This document shows, one piece after another, positions 1 to 10,574 of a stretch of 64,000 nucleotides of DNA. The position numbers and the translations under genes are program-made. The notes beneath the pieces were generated by a model, which had not been told where the DNA came from, searched no databases, and saw only the letters and a list, made by a program, of their open reading frames with translations. Numbering within the stretch: the first letter of the stretch is position 1; every line of letters starts with the position of its first letter. The stretch spans positions 7,501 to 71,500 of the forward strand of contig NZ_JAMSLX010000006.1 of assembly GCF_023806085.1 (NCBI RefSeq), in the 5' to 3' direction. The DNA comes from Hephaestia sp. MAHUQ-44 (GTDB lineage Bacteria > Pseudomonadota > Alphaproteobacteria > Sphingomonadales > Sphingomonadaceae).

Positions 1-174
1 GTGACGCTGCTGAAAGGCGTACTGCCGCCGCTGGCGCCAGTCGCCAATCTCGCGATCCTGGTGACGGCGGGCGCAGCGCTCTATGGCGCGTGGATGCTGC
101 TCTTCGCGCGCGACGCGGTCACCGAACTCACCGCACTGGTGTTCCGCAAGCGGCTCCCCGCTCAAACCGACTGA
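1..174 (+). CDS. C-terminal tail of a membrane protein, possibly a polysaccharide flippase (partial)
   Basis: The frame is open from base 1 and ends at TGA 172-174, so only the last 57 residues are visible. They hold one hydrophobic segment (about residues 9-35) followed by a short basic tail. This layout fits the last helix of a polysaccharide-export or lipopolysaccharide-biosynthesis membrane protein, but no diagnostic motif is present and the family call is a guess. The stop overlaps the converging CBS gene by 13 bases. Confidence 0.5.
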   Translation: MTLLKGVLPPLAPVANLAILVTAGAALYGAWMLLFARDAVTELTALVFRKRLPAQTD

Positions 175-590
175 ATATAGTCACGCATCGCAGCCGCATC
201 GGCCTCGATCTTGTCGATCCGATATTTCACGAGATCGCCGATCGAGACGAGGCCGACAAGGTGACCGCCATCAACCACCGGCAGATGGCGGATGCGCCGC
301 CGCGTCATCAGCGACAGCCCCGCCAGCGCGCGATCGCCCGGCGCCACGATGACCGCGGGGGTGGTCATCACCTCGCCGACGCTCTTGTCGAGCGCGCTGG
401 CGCCCTCGCGCGCGAGGCAGAGAATCACGTCGCGTTCGGAAAACACCCCCGCGACACCATCGTCGGCCATCACCGGGACCGCGCCGATCCGGCGATCGGC
501 AAGCACCGCCAGCGCGTCGGCAACCGAATGATCGGCGGTGACCGTCACCACCTCGTGCCCCTTGCCCGCCAGAATAGCTGCGATCGTCAT
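162..590 (-). CDS. Tandem CBS-domain protein
   Basis: A 142-residue protein consisting almost entirely of two CBS domains, about residues 8-60 and 75-130. The repeated pattern of a hydrophobic strand followed by VPVMADDGVAGVFSERD and LPVVDGGHLVGLVSIGDLV is typical of the family. Stand-alone CBS pairs bind adenosyl ligands (AMP, ATP, SAM) or NAD(H) and act as energy sensors, but the partner cannot be deduced here. The start at 590 is preceded by AAGGAGA at good spacing; longer readings upstream have no such site. No signal peptide or membrane segment, so it is probably cytoplasmic. It converges with the partial gene at the window edge and lies downstream of the DUF4167 terminator, so it is probably transcribed alone. 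Confidence 0.9.
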   Translation of the reverse strand: MTIAAILAGKGHEVVTVTADHSVADALAVLADRRIGAVPVMADDGVAGVFSERDVILCLAREGASALDKSVGEVMTTPAVIVAPGDRALAGLSLMTRRRIRHLPVVDGGHLVGLVSIGDLVKYRIDKIEADAAAMRDYIQSV

Positions 591-715
591 GGCTGGTCTC
601 CTTCCACTCATCCGAATCCGACGGCGAAGTCTCTCACGCGCGGACCGATATGGGAAGCGGGACGACACGGACAGGGCGCAATCGCCACAACCAGCCACCG
701 TGCGATCGCGGCAAT

Positions 716-750
716 GAAAAAGGGCCGGCTCCACGATGGCGCCGGCCCTT
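716..750 (-). terminator. Rho-independent terminator of the DUF4167 gene
   Basis: Read on the minus strand, AGGGCCGGC and GCCGGCCCT form a 9-bp GC stem around an 11-base loop, followed directly by a T run. It lies 23 bases past the DUF4167 stop codon. Confidence 0.85.
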
Positions 751-772
751 GATATCACCCTCGCGGGGCCGA

Positions 773-1519
773 TCACTCGGCGGCGAGCGCCTCGCTTGCA
801 GGCGGGCGGCCGCGGCGACGGCGCGGCTTTTCCTCGCCCTCGTCGGCGCCCAGCGCCGGCGGCAGGCGATCGGCATCGATCGCGGCGCTCTCCGCCGCTT
901 CGTTTGCCGGCGCAGCATCGGCAGCCTCGACGGTTTCGCGACGCGGACGCCCCCGGCGACGCGGCGCAGGCGGTGCATCGTCCTGCGCGGGCGCGACCAC
1001 GGGCTCAGCGGTCGCCGGCGCGGCGGCCTCCGGCTGCGCACGCTCGGCGCTCTCTTCGCGGTCACGCGCCCGGACCGGGCGGCGCTCCTGACGTTCGGGG
1101 CGATCGGCGCGTTCCTGACGGTCCGGCCGATCCGGGCGCTCGCCATCGTCGTCCTGCGCGCGGCGAGCGCTGCGGCGCTGCTGGTCGTCGCCGCGCTGCT
1201 CCTCGCCCTCGTCCTCGATATAGGATTCATCGTCCTGATCGTCGCGCCCACGGCGCTGGTTCTGGTTCTGATTCTCCTCGGCGCGCGACCGGCTCTCGTT
1301 CAGCACCCGGAAGTAGTGATCGGCAAATTGCAGATAATATTCGGTGTTGACGCGATCGCCCTGCATCTGCGCGTCACGCGCCAGATTCTTGTATTTCTCG
1401 TAGAGTTGATTCGCATTGCCTCGCGCGCGGTTGTCGATGCGATTGCCGCCTTGCGGATTGCCCTGCTGCGGACGCTGTCCGCCACGACCGCGACGGCGGC
1501 CGACCTGCCGATTGTTCAT
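773..1519 (-). CDS. DUF4167 domain-containing protein
   Basis: A 248-residue, very hydrophilic protein. The N-terminal third (about residues 20-90) carries the conserved alphaproteobacterial DUF4167 block with NANQLYEKYKNLARDAQ and the YYLQFADHYFR helix. The rest is low-complexity: alternating acidic and arginine-rich runs, alanine/proline linkers, and two AT-hook-like RRRGRP motifs near the C-terminus. This composition suggests nucleic-acid binding, but the biochemical role is unknown. It follows hisS-prfA-prmC on the same strand, an association with the translation-termination genes common in the order. The 260-bp gap before it (1520-1779) shows no gene. I chose ATG 1519 over the TTG one codon upstream. 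Confidence 0.85.
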   Translation of the reverse strand: MNNRQVGRRRGRGGQRPQQGNPQGGNRIDNRARGNANQLYEKYKNLARDAQMQGDRVNTEYYLQFADHYFRVLNESRSRAEENQNQNQRRGRDDQDDESYIEDEGEEQRGDDQQRRSARRAQDDDGERPDRPDRQERADRPERQERRPVRARDREESAERAQPEAAAPATAEPVVAPAQDDAPPAPRRRGRPRRETVEAADAAPANEAAESAAIDADRLPPALGADEGEEKPRRRRGRPPASEALAAE

Positions 1520-1779
1520 CAACGTCTAATGGTCCTTGTGTCCAGTGAACTAACCTGGTCCTGCGCAATCATCGGGATGCGCGTTTCCCGCATGAATCGC
1601 GCCTCTTAACGCAGCACGATCAAGCTGCCACGGCCGCCGGACGTCAGCGGCTTCATGACGGTGGTGTGGATCAACGGCCTCTATTCAACGACATGGTTGA
1701 AGGTGCCAGCCCCGCCTTCACCCTTAGCTCGCGCGGAACGGCTCGCCAAGAGGAAATATGGGGAGCGATCAACAAGCCT

Positions 1780-2623
1780 TCAAGTAACGATCGCGCGCGG
1801 CCTGCCCGCGAGATCGCGCCGCAATTGCCATGTCCGCCCCAGCCCGCCGACCAGCGCGCCGACGGCCTCGGCCTGTGCGTGCCCGATCTCGAGAATCGCG
1901 ACGCCGCCAGGCGCGATCAGCCGCGGCAGATCGGGAACGATCGCGCGATAGGCGTCGAGCCCGTCGGTGCCGGCATAGAGCGCGGCGGCGGGCTCATACT
2001 CGCGGACCTCTGCCGGCAGCGCCTCCACCGTGCCGATATAAGGCGGGTTGGCGAGGACGAGATCGAATGGACCGGCGATGCCCGTCGCCCAATCGCCCTC
2101 GGCGAACCGGGCGCGATCGGCGCTGCCCAGCCGCGTCGCATTGGCACGCGCCATCGCCAATGCCGCGCCGCTGCGATCGACGCCGAGCCCGGTCGCGTTC
2201 GGCCATTGATCGAGCGCCGCGAGCAGCAGGGTGCCGGGGCCGGTGCCGAGATCGAGGATCGTAGCAGGCGGGCGACGGGCGAAATGTTCAACCGCGGCCT
2301 CAATCAGCGTCTCACTGTCAGGCCGCGGGATCAGCGCGCCGGGGCCAACCGCAAGCTCGATCGTCCAGAATGCGCGGGTACCGGTGATGTAGGCGATCGG
2401 TTCATGCTGCAGGCGGCGCGCGAGGAGGGCCGCGAAGGCGGGCGGCACCGGATCGTCGAGTCGACCGAGCAGGAGCCGTTCACGCGTGATGCCGAGCGCG
2501 TGCGCCATCAGCAGTTCGGCATCGAGGCGGGGGCTATCCGAGACCGCGGCAAGATCGGCGGTGGCGCGTGCCAGCACGCGCCGCACAACACCCTCCCCCA
2601 AAAGCGGGGAGGATGCGAATTGC

Positions 2624-2631
<8 letters not shown>
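1780..2631 (-). CDS. prmC: Peptide chain release factor N5-glutamine methyltransferase PrmC
   Basis: PrmC methylates the glutamine of the GGQ motif of class I release factors using SAM. The 283-residue protein shows the helical N-terminal substrate domain (about 15-75), the SAM loop LDLGTGPG (127-134) and the catalytic NPPY tetrapeptide (195-198). The gene overlaps the start of prfA, its substrate gene, by 8 bases, so the two are probably co-translated. Oddity: the first 15 or so residues include SSPLLGEG, encoded by a GC-rich palindrome resembling the intergenic repeats elsewhere in this window. The native domain appears to begin near residue 16. Confidence 0.95.
2592..2612. repeat. Palindromic repeat inside the 5' end of prmC
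   Basis: CCTCCCC and GGGGAGG form a 7-bp inverted repeat around a short A-rich loop. It resembles the CCTCCCGC...GCGGGAGG repeats at 17704-17808 and encodes the SPLLGEG stretch of PrmC in frame. Confidence 0.55.
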
Positions 2632-3693
<1,062 letters not shown>

Positions 3694-3697
<4 letters not shown>

Positions 3698-5025
3698 GAT
3701 TTCGGCCGCAGCCCCACCTCGTGAAAGAACACGAGATCATTTTGCGAGCCAGAAATAGAATAGACGCTATCGACAGCGTTCTGAATTTCTTCCCTCAGGG
3801 TTCCACCAAGACCGACTCGATCCGGAATTTCCCTGAGTTTTGCTCGCGCGCATTCGTCGGTTGCCAACAAGTTCGCGTTCACAGAAAGAATGGCATTTGC
3901 CCCGAGCTTGACCGCCTTATCGTACCGCTTCCTGACCGATCCGGTCGCCACGATATCTACCGGCACCTTCAAACGGCGCCTAAACGCAGAGAGCAGCCGC
4001 GTGCCCACGTAGTTTAGATCGTCGTCTTCGACCACAACGACTAACCAAGGGGCCTCACGCTCCGGCGCGTCGATCAGCATCGCCAGCCGTTCGATCCCGG
4101 CCGCCCAGCCGACGCCCGGCGTGGGATGGCCGCCGAGGCTTTCGATCAGCCCGTCATAGCGCCCGCCCGCGAGCACGGTGCCTTGCGCGCCCAGCCGATC
4201 GGTGACGAATTCGAACGCGGTGTGGCGATAATAATCGAGCCCGCGCACCAGCCGGCTGTTGCGGGCCCAGGCGACGCCCGCAGCATCGAGCCCGCGCGTC
4301 ACCGCTTCGAAGAATGCGCCCGCCTCGCTGGTGAGGTGCGCATCGATATCGGGCGCGGCATCGGCAATCGGCCGATCGCGCGGGTCTTTCGAATCGAGGA
4401 TGCGCAACGGGTTCTTGTCGAGCCGCGCGAGGCTGTCTTCGGAAAGATCGCCGCGATGCGCCTCGAAATGCGCGACCAGCGCGCCGCGCCACGCCTCGCG
4501 CGTTGCGGCATCCCCCAGCGTATTGAGCTGGAGCGTCACCCCCTCGGCGATACCCAATTCGTGGAGCAATTGATCGGCGAGCGTCAGCAGTTCGACATCG
4601 GCTGCGGGCTCGGGCGCCCCGATGATCTCGGCGTCGAGCTGGTGAAACTGGCGGAAGCGGCCCTTTTGCGGGCGCTCGTACCGGAACACCGGCCCCGAGG
4701 TCGCGAGCTTGAGCGGGGCATATTGCTGCCAGCCCTCGGTGACGAAGGCGCGCGCGATGCCTGCGGTAAATTCGGGACGAAGCGTGATCGAATCGCCGCC
4801 GCGATCCTCGAAGGTATACATCTCTTTCGAGACCACATCGGTGGTCTCGCCGAGCGACCGGGCGAAGACCGCGGTCGATTCGAACACCGGGATTTCGAGC
4901 CGCTGGAAACAATAAAGCCGGCGGACGCGATCGAACGCCTCGACGACGCGCGCGAAACGCCGCTCGTCCTCGCCGAAAATATCCTGCGTGCCGCGGATGC
5001 GATTGGGGGTGTCGATGCGAGCCAT
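3694..5025 (-). CDS. hisS: Histidyl-tRNA synthetase
   Basis: Class II synthetase of 443 residues that charges tRNA-His. Motif 2 is visible around residues 114-133 ([16 protein letters not shown]), the histidine-binding [12 protein letters not shown] motif starts near 262, and motif 3 is [11 protein letters not shown]. The C-terminal anticodon-binding domain closes the protein. I use ATG 5025 because the sequence from there matches the usual family start; the upstream in-frame extension of 11 residues has no support. First gene of the hisS-prfA-prmC unit. The 207-bp divergent gap to the M61 gene (5026-5232) must hold both promoters. Confidence 0.97.
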
Positions 5026-5232
5026 AAGCGCGGCGTTCTCTATGCGAGGCGCCGTCAAATCGCCAGCTTTTCGTCACGCCGCCGCGGCCAGGCGTAGCGG
5101 ACACACCCGCTTGGGCGGCGCAAGGTGTTGGCATTACGCCACTGATCGCGGGAAAAGCACGGTTCGAGGGTTGCCGCCTAAGCGCACTGCATCCTAAGCC
5201 TGTCGCATCCTCCTTCTGCCGAAAGGCCTTCC

Positions 5233-7155
5233 ATGTCTCGTACTGTCCTTGTCGCGCTGGCGCTGCTTGCCTCGACCGCGGCCTTCCCCACCGCCGCGCA
5301 GGTCACCAATTCAAAGCCGCAGCCGGTACCGTTCGCCGACACCATCCCGGCCCCGGTCGACACGCCCTATCCGGGTACGATCACGCTCAACGTCGACGCC
5401 AGCGACCCCACGCAAGGGTTGTTCAAGGTGACGCAGCGCATCCCCGTGGCGAAGGCCGGGCCGACCACGCTGCTCTATCCGAAGTGGCTGCCGGGGCATC
5501 ACTCGCCCTCGGGCCCGGTCGACAAGGTTGCAGGGCTGGTGTTCCGCGCAAACGGCAAGGTGCTGCCGTGGACGCGCGACAAGGTGGATATGTACGCCTA
5601 TCATATCGACGTGCCCGAGGGTGCGGCGGCGATCGAGATCAGCTTCACCTATCTGTCGGCGACCAAGCCCAATCAGGGCCGCATCCAGATGACACCCGAG
5701 ATGCTGAGCCTGCAATGGAATACAGTGAGCTTCTATCCCGCGGGCTATTTCACGCGGGGCATCCCGGTTGCCGCGACGGTAAAGTACCCAACCGGGTGGA
5801 CCGCCTATTCGGGGCTGCCCGCAACCGCGACCGGCGCGACCTATGCCTATCAGCAAACCGATTATGAGACGCTGATCGATTCGCCGACGATTGCGGGCAA
5901 ATACACCAGGAGCTGGCCGCTGTCGGAACGCGTGTCGCTCGATGTCGTCGCCGACACGCCCGACGAACTCAAGGCCACCCCCGAGCAGATCGACGCGCAC
6001 AAACGACTGGTCACGCAGGCGGTGAAGACCTTCGGCGCGCAGCATTATGACAATTACCATTTTCTGCTGTCGATCTCGGACAATCTCGGCGGGATCGGGC
6101 TCGAGCATCACCGCAGTTCGGAAAACGGCGTCGACACCGGCTATTTCACCAACTGGAACAATCAGGTGCCCGCGCGCAACCTGCTGCCGCACGAATATAC
6201 GCATAGCTGGGACGGCAAATTCCGTCGCCCGGCCGAATTGTGGACCCCCAATTATTCGGTGCCGATGCGCGATTCGGGGCTGTGGGTCTATGAAGGCCAG
6301 ACGCAATTCTGGGGCTATGTGCTCCAGGCGCGCTCGGGGCTGGTGTCGAAGCAGGATACGCTCGACGCCTACGCCTATATCGCCGCGAATTACGACAATA
6401 CGCCGGGCCGCGCGTGGCGGCCGCTGATCGATACCACCAACGATCCGATCATCTCGCAGCGCCGGCCCAAGGGCTGGACCAATTATCAGCGCTCCGAAGA
6501 TTATTATAACGAGGGGCTGCTGGTGTGGATGGAGGTCGATTCGATCCTGCGCCAGCAATCCGGCGGCAAGAAATCGATCGACGATTTCGCCCGTGCGTTC
6601 TTCGGCGTGCGCGACGGTGACTGGGGCGTGCTGCCGTATACATTCGACGATGTGGTCGCGACGCTCGACGCCATCCAGCCCTATGACTGGCGCGGCCTGC
6701 TGACCGCCCGGCTCAACGACACCAGCGACCGCGCGCCGCTCAGCGGCTTCACCAACAATGGCTACAAACTGGTCTATACCGATCAGCCGACCAACTATCT
6801 GAAACAGATCCAGAAAAACTATGGTCGCATCGACGCGACCCACTCGCTCGGGCTCGGCACCGACGATAAGGGCGCGATTTCGACGGTGATCTGGAACAGC
6901 CCGGCGTTCAAGGCGGGGCTCGACGTGGGCGACGCGATCACGGCGGTGAACGGCGCCGCCTTCTCGGGTGACCGGCTAAACAATGCGATCCGCGACGCCA
7001 AGACGAACAAAACGCCGATCCGGCTGCTCGTGAAAGCCGGCGATCTCTACAAGGATATCGCCATCGACTATCACGAGGGCTTGCGCTATCCGCGCCTCGA
7101 AAAGACGGGCAAGGGAGAAACCGGGCTCGACCGGCTGCTCGCACCGCGCCCCTAA
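5233..7155 (+). CDS. Secreted M61 family metallopeptidase with PDZ domain
   Basis: A 640-residue protein with an N-terminal signal peptide (hydrophobic residues 4-21, cleavage probably after AAQ). A beta-rich N-terminal domain leads into the zinc site HEYTH at 320-324, with a likely third ligand, Glu354, in LWVYEGQTQ. A PDZ-like domain occupies about 520-610, with the typical AGLDVGDAITAVNG loop. M61 enzymes are glycyl aminopeptidases; in Sphingomonadales they are exported and process peptides in the periplasm. ATG 5233 is the natural start because the signal peptide follows it. Divergent from hisS and 83 bases ahead of ppa. Confidence 0.93.
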   Translation: MSRTVLVALALLASTAAFPTAAQVTNSKPQPVPFADTIPAPVDTPYPGTITLNVDASDPTQGLFKVTQRIPVAKAGPTTLLYPKWLPGHHSPSGPVDKVAGLVFRANGKVLPWTRDKVDMYAYHIDVPEGAAAIEISFTYLSATKPNQGRIQMTPEMLSLQWNTVSFYPAGYFTRGIPVAATVKYPTGWTAYSGLPATATGATYAYQQTDYETLIDSPTIAGKYTRSWPLSERVSLDVVADTPDELKATPEQIDAHKRLVTQAVKTFGAQHYDNYHFLLSISDNLGGIGLEHHRSSENGVDTGYFTNWNNQVPARNLLPHEYTHSWDGKFRRPAELWTPNYSVPMRDSGLWVYEGQTQFWGYVLQARSGLVSKQDTLDAYAYIAANYDNTPGRAWRPLIDTTNDPIISQRRPKGWTNYQRSEDYYNEGLLVWMEVDSILRQQSGGKKSIDDFARAFFGVRDGDWGVLPYTFDDVVATLDAIQPYDWRGLLTARLNDTSDRAPLSGFTNNGYKLVYTDQPTNYLKQIQKNYGRIDATHSLGLGTDDKGAISTVIWNSPAFKAGLDVGDAITAVNGAAFSGDRLNNAIRDAKTNKTPIRLLVKAGDLYKDIAIDYHEGLRYPRLEKTGKGETGLDRLLAPRP

Positions 7156-7238
7156 CGGGCCATTTCAGTCGTTATATTCGCGGCTCGCTCCTTGCGGGGA
7201 GCGGGCCGGTTATCGTGTGTGTTCAAAGAGGAAAACCA

Positions 7239-7778
7239 ATGCGTATCGACATGGTGCCGATCGGCGACAATCCCCCCGAAAGCCTCAACGTCATCATCGA
7301 AGTGCCCGTCGGCGGCGAGCCCGTGAAATACGAGTTCGACAAGAAATCCGGCGCGCTGTTCGTCGATCGCATCCTCCATACGCCGATGCGCTATCCGGCC
7401 AATTACGGCTTCGTGCCCCACACGCTGTCGCCCGATGGCGATCCGATCGACGCGCTGGTCGTCGCGCGCTCGCCGTTCGTGCCCGGCTGTGTCGTGCGCG
7501 CGCGCCCGATCGCGGTGCTCCACCTCGAGGACGAGCATGGCGGCGACGAGAAGCTGATCTGCGTCCCCGTCGATGCGACCTTCCCTTATTATACCGATGT
7601 TGGCGAGAAGGACGATCTGCCCGAGATCGTGTTCCAGCAGATCGAGCATTTCTTCACCCATTACAAAGACCTGGAGCCCGAAAAGTGGGTGCGGGTCGGC
7701 AAATGGGGCGATGCCGAGGAAGCCAAGCGGATCGTGCTCGAAGCGATCGAGCGCGCCAACGGCCAGAAGGCCGCCTGA
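7239..7778 (+). CDS. ppa: Inorganic pyrophosphatase, family I
   Basis: Cytoplasmic enzyme that hydrolyses pyrophosphate released by biosynthetic reactions. The 179-residue length and the metal-binding signature DGDPID (66-71) identify a soluble family I enzyme. ATG 7239 is preceded by AAAGAGGAAA; an upstream in-frame GTG would add residues not found in the family. The gene converges with the GNAT gene across only 21 bases. Confidence 0.97.
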   Translation: MRIDMVPIGDNPPESLNVIIEVPVGGEPVKYEFDKKSGALFVDRILHTPMRYPANYGFVPHTLSPDGDPIDALVVARSPFVPGCVVRARPIAVLHLEDEHGGDEKLICVPVDATFPYYTDVGEKDDLPEIVFQQIEHFFTHYKDLEPEKWVRVGKWGDAEEAKRIVLEAIERANGQKAA

Positions 7779-7788
7779 TTTTGTGAGT

Positions 7789-7813
7789 CGGGGCCGCGCT
7801 CAGCCGCGGCCCG
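7789..7813. terminator. GC hairpin between converging ppa and GNAT genes
   Basis: GGGCCGCG and CGCGGCCC form an 8-bp stem that spans the GNAT stop codon. It may terminate both genes. There is no T run, so this is tentative. Confidence 0.4.
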
Positions 7814-8282
7814 CAAGCCGGACGAGCGCGTCACCCGCCGCGCGTCCGATCCGCCATTCGTCGAGCAGCTCGGCACCCATCTGCGCGTAAAAGGCCTTGG
7901 CGGGTTGGTTCCAGTCGAGCACCGCCCATTCGAACCGGCCGCAGCCCCGATCGAGGGCGATCCCGGCGAGGTGCCGCAGCAAGGCGGTGCCGACGCCCGC
8001 GCCGCGTGCCTCGGGCGTGACGTAGAGATCCTCGAGATACAGCCCGCGCCGCCCCGTCCAGGTCGAGAAATTGTGGAAGAACAGCGCAAAGCCCTGCGCC
8101 ACGCCATCGCGCGTCGCGAGCACGGCTTCGGCGGCGGGATGCACACCGAACAGCGCCTCGGCGAGCATCGGCTCGGTGGCGTCCACCGCATCGGGTGCGC
8201 GCTCGAACACCGCCAGCTCGCGCACGAGTAGCAGGATCGTCGGTACGTCATCGGGGGTCGCGGGGCGGATCGTCAGCGTCAT
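7800..8282 (-). CDS. GNAT family N-acetyltransferase
   Basis: A 160-residue single GNAT domain. The acetyl-CoA-binding A motif VTPEARGAGVGTALL lies at about 88-102, preceded by the beta-strand motif LYLEDLYV; the protein resembles the diamine (spermidine/spermine-like) N-acetyltransferase subgroup. The acceptor cannot be deduced. ATG 8282 overlaps the ancestral stop of the EamA gene as ATGA, so it was probably co-translated with that transporter before the transporter was broken. Confidence 0.88.
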   Translation of the reverse strand: MTLTIRPATPDDVPTILLLVRELAVFERAPDAVDATEPMLAEALFGVHPAAEAVLATRDGVAQGFALFFHNFSTWTGRRGLYLEDLYVTPEARGAGVGTALLRHLAGIALDRGCGRFEWAVLDWNQPAKAFYAQMGAELLDEWRIGRAAGDALVRLAGRG

Positions 8283-9178
8283 GGCACCATCGGCTCGGGA
8301 TCGGCAAAGGCCTGGGGTCGGCGACGGGCGGCGGCGATGCAGCCGGCGACGATCAGCGCCGCACCGGCAATCGTCCACAGCGAGACCAGCTCCCCGAACA
8401 CCGTGTAGCCGAACAGCGTTGCTCACAGGAACGACGTATATTCGGTGGGCGCAAGGTAGCTCGCGGGCGCATGCGTATAGGCCCAGGCAAGCAGGCCGAG
8501 CGACGCGGTCGAGAGAAAGGCCGCGAGGATCAGCGCGGGCGCGTGATCGAGCGGCAGCGGCGAGGCCAGCCACGGCGCGGGCAGGGCCAGCAGCACCGCA
8601 ACGACAAGGCTCTGGAAGAAGATGATCTCGATCGGCGCGGCGGCGAGCGACTGCTGGCGCATCAGGATGATGTTCCACGCGTAACAGACCGCCGAGACGA
8701 GGATCGCGATCGCACCGACGAAGGCATCGTGCCCCAATGCCGCGCGCGACTGCCCGATCAGGATCAGCCCGACCCCGGCAAAGGCGATGAGCGACGCGCC
8801 GATCGCGGCCCGTGATACATGTTCGCGCAGCAACAGCGCCGCCAGCCCGAGCGCGACCAGTGGCGCGACATAGGTCAAGGCGATCGCCTGCGCCATCGGC
8901 ACGCGGGCCAACCCCCAGAAGAACAGCAGCGCCATCAGCGTGGAGACCGTACCGCGGATGAGGTGGAGGCGTAACGCCGTGCGGCTCGGCCGGCGCCGGT
9001 GCAGCGCGCACCACAGCGCGGCGGTGAACCCGGCCGCGATGATGCTGCGCCAGAACATCGTGTCGTACAGCCCGATCGCGATCACCAGCGCCTTCATCAG
9101 CGCGTCCATGCACGAGAAGACGGCGATGCCGAGCACGCCCACGGCAAAGGCGCGCGCAGGCGGTACGGGCGCGGTCAT
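8279..9178 (-). pseudogene. EamA/DMT-type transporter with an in-frame TGA
   Basis: This reads as a drug/metabolite-superfamily exporter with two EamA repeats and about ten hydrophobic segments from ATG 9178. At 8423-8425 the frame meets TGA where context (TSFL-x-ATLFGYTVFGE) calls for a residue in the ninth helix, very likely Trp (TGG to TGA, one transition). After the stop the same frame stays open for 47 codons of normal sequence (a TM10-like GAALIVAGCIAA, then a basic tail) and ends at TGA 8279-8281, in the expected ATGA overlap with the GNAT gene. Intact it would be 299 residues; now it ends after 251. Read-through or a sequencing error are alternatives to a true pseudogene. Confidence 0.85.
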
Positions 9179-9285
9179 GGCACGATGACTGACGGCAACA
9201 CATGCTCCTGCATCGTCATGGTGGGGGCCGCAGCCCCACGGCATCCGGCGGCAGGGCGCGTGGGGTTAGGATCTGATCGCGCGTG

Positions 9286-10503
9286 CTAGTTCTGGCCCAG
9301 CCCCTGTTCAAGGAAACGTTCGGCGATGGCGCAATGCATGGCGATGCCGCGCGCCATCACATCCTCTTCGATCGTCATCCGCGTGTTGTGGAGCGGCGGG
9401 TTGGTGAGCGGGTTGCTGCCCACGGGCGCGACGCCGATGAACGCCATCGCACCGGGTACCTTGCGGAGCACGTAGGAGAAATCCTCCGCACCCATCATCG
9501 GCGCCGGCATCCGGTGCCAGCCCTGCTCGCCGCCGAGATGCTCGGCCACGCCCTGCATCATCGCGGTGGCGCGCGCGTCGTTCATCGTCACCGGATAGCC
9601 CTGCTCGATCACCGACTCGCCCTCACAGCCGTGCGCGGCGGCGATATGGGTGACGATGCGCCTGAACGCCGCCTGTGCCTTGGCGCGCGTCTCCTCCGAC
9701 AGCGTGCGCAGCGTGCCGAGCAGCTTCGCTTCGCCGGGGATGATGTTGTGCGTCGAGCCCGCCTCGATCCTAGCGATCGTCAGCACCGCCGGATCGGTGA
9801 CGGGCACCTGCCGCGCGATATAGGTCTGGAGCGCGGTGACGATCTCGCAGGCCACGGGAATCGGATCGATACAATCGTGCGGCATCGCGGCGTGGCCACC
9901 CCGCCCCTTGATCGTCGCGATCAGCGTGTCGGCGGAAGCGAGCAAGGGGCCCGGCCGGCCGACGAACACGCCGGCGGGCGCATTGGGGGTGATGTGAAGC
10001 GCGAACGCGGCATCGGGCGCGGGATCGTCGAGCAGCCCGTCCTTGATCATGAACTCGGCGCCGTGATGCCCTTCCTCGCCGGGCTGGAACATGAACACGA
10101 CGGTACCGGCCAGATCGTCCTTGCGGGCGCACAAGGCCCGCGCCGCACCCACCAGCATCGCGCTGTGCGAATCGTGCCCGCACGCGTGCATCGCGCCCGG
10201 CACGGTTGAGGCATAAGGCAGCCCGGTTTCCTCCTGCATCGGCAGCGCATCCATGTCGCCGCGCAGCAGCACGGTGCGGCCGTTGTCGCTGCGCCCGCGC
10301 AGGATCGCGACGAAACCGGTGGTCGACGGGCCATCGCGAATCTCGAGCGGCAGATCGGCGATCGCGGCCTTGAGCTTGGCGGTGGTGCGCGGGCAATGGA
10401 GCCCGATCTCGGGCTCGGCATGGATCGCACGACGAAGCGCGATCACATCAGCGAGTTCGGCCTCGCCCGCGGCGCTCCAATCGGTGTTCAGTTCCGCGTT
10501 CAT
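9286..10503 (-). CDS. M20 family amidohydrolase
   Basis: A 405-residue zinc hydrolase of the M20D group (hippurate hydrolase, N-acetyl-amino-acid amidohydrolase, IAA-amino-acid hydrolase). Metal-site motifs are visible: LLRGDMDALPM, MHACGHDSH, and PGEEGHHGA with the general-base Glu. The dimerisation domain follows (GRGGHAAMPH), then the late MMGAEDFSY metal motif. No clear signal peptide, so probably cytoplasmic. I choose ATG 10503, which has GGGAG at correct spacing, over an in-frame TTG six codons upstream. The exact substrate is not inferable. Confidence 0.9.
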   Translation of the reverse strand: MNAELNTDWSAAGEAELADVIALRRAIHAEPEIGLHCPRTTAKLKAAIADLPLEIRDGPSTTGFVAILRGRSDNGRTVLLRGDMDALPMQEETGLPYASTVPGAMHACGHDSHSAMLVGAARALCARKDDLAGTVVFMFQPGEEGHHGAEFMIKDGLLDDPAPDAAFALHITPNAPAGVFVGRPGPLLASADTLIATIKGRGGHAAMPHDCIDPIPVACEIVTALQTYIARQVPVTDPAVLTIARIEAGSTHNIIPGEAKLLGTLRTLSEETRAKAQAAFRRIVTHIAAAHGCEGESVIEQGYPVTMNDARATAMMQGVAEHLGGEQGWHRMPAPMMGAEDFSYVLRKVPGAMAFIGVAPVGSNPLTNPPLHNTRMTIEEDVMARGIAMHCAIAERFLEQGLGQN

Positions 10504-10574
10504 CGCTTCGACTCCCGGCAAGCTGGTCTGTTGCCCGCGATGCTAGGCCGATCGAAGGGCCCACGCAAAGCGGT

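Noticed and set aside
8423-8425. TGA in the transporter as a selenocysteine codon
   Set aside because: The position is in a membrane helix where Trp fits, selenoproteins of this family are not known to me, and no convincing stem-loop follows.
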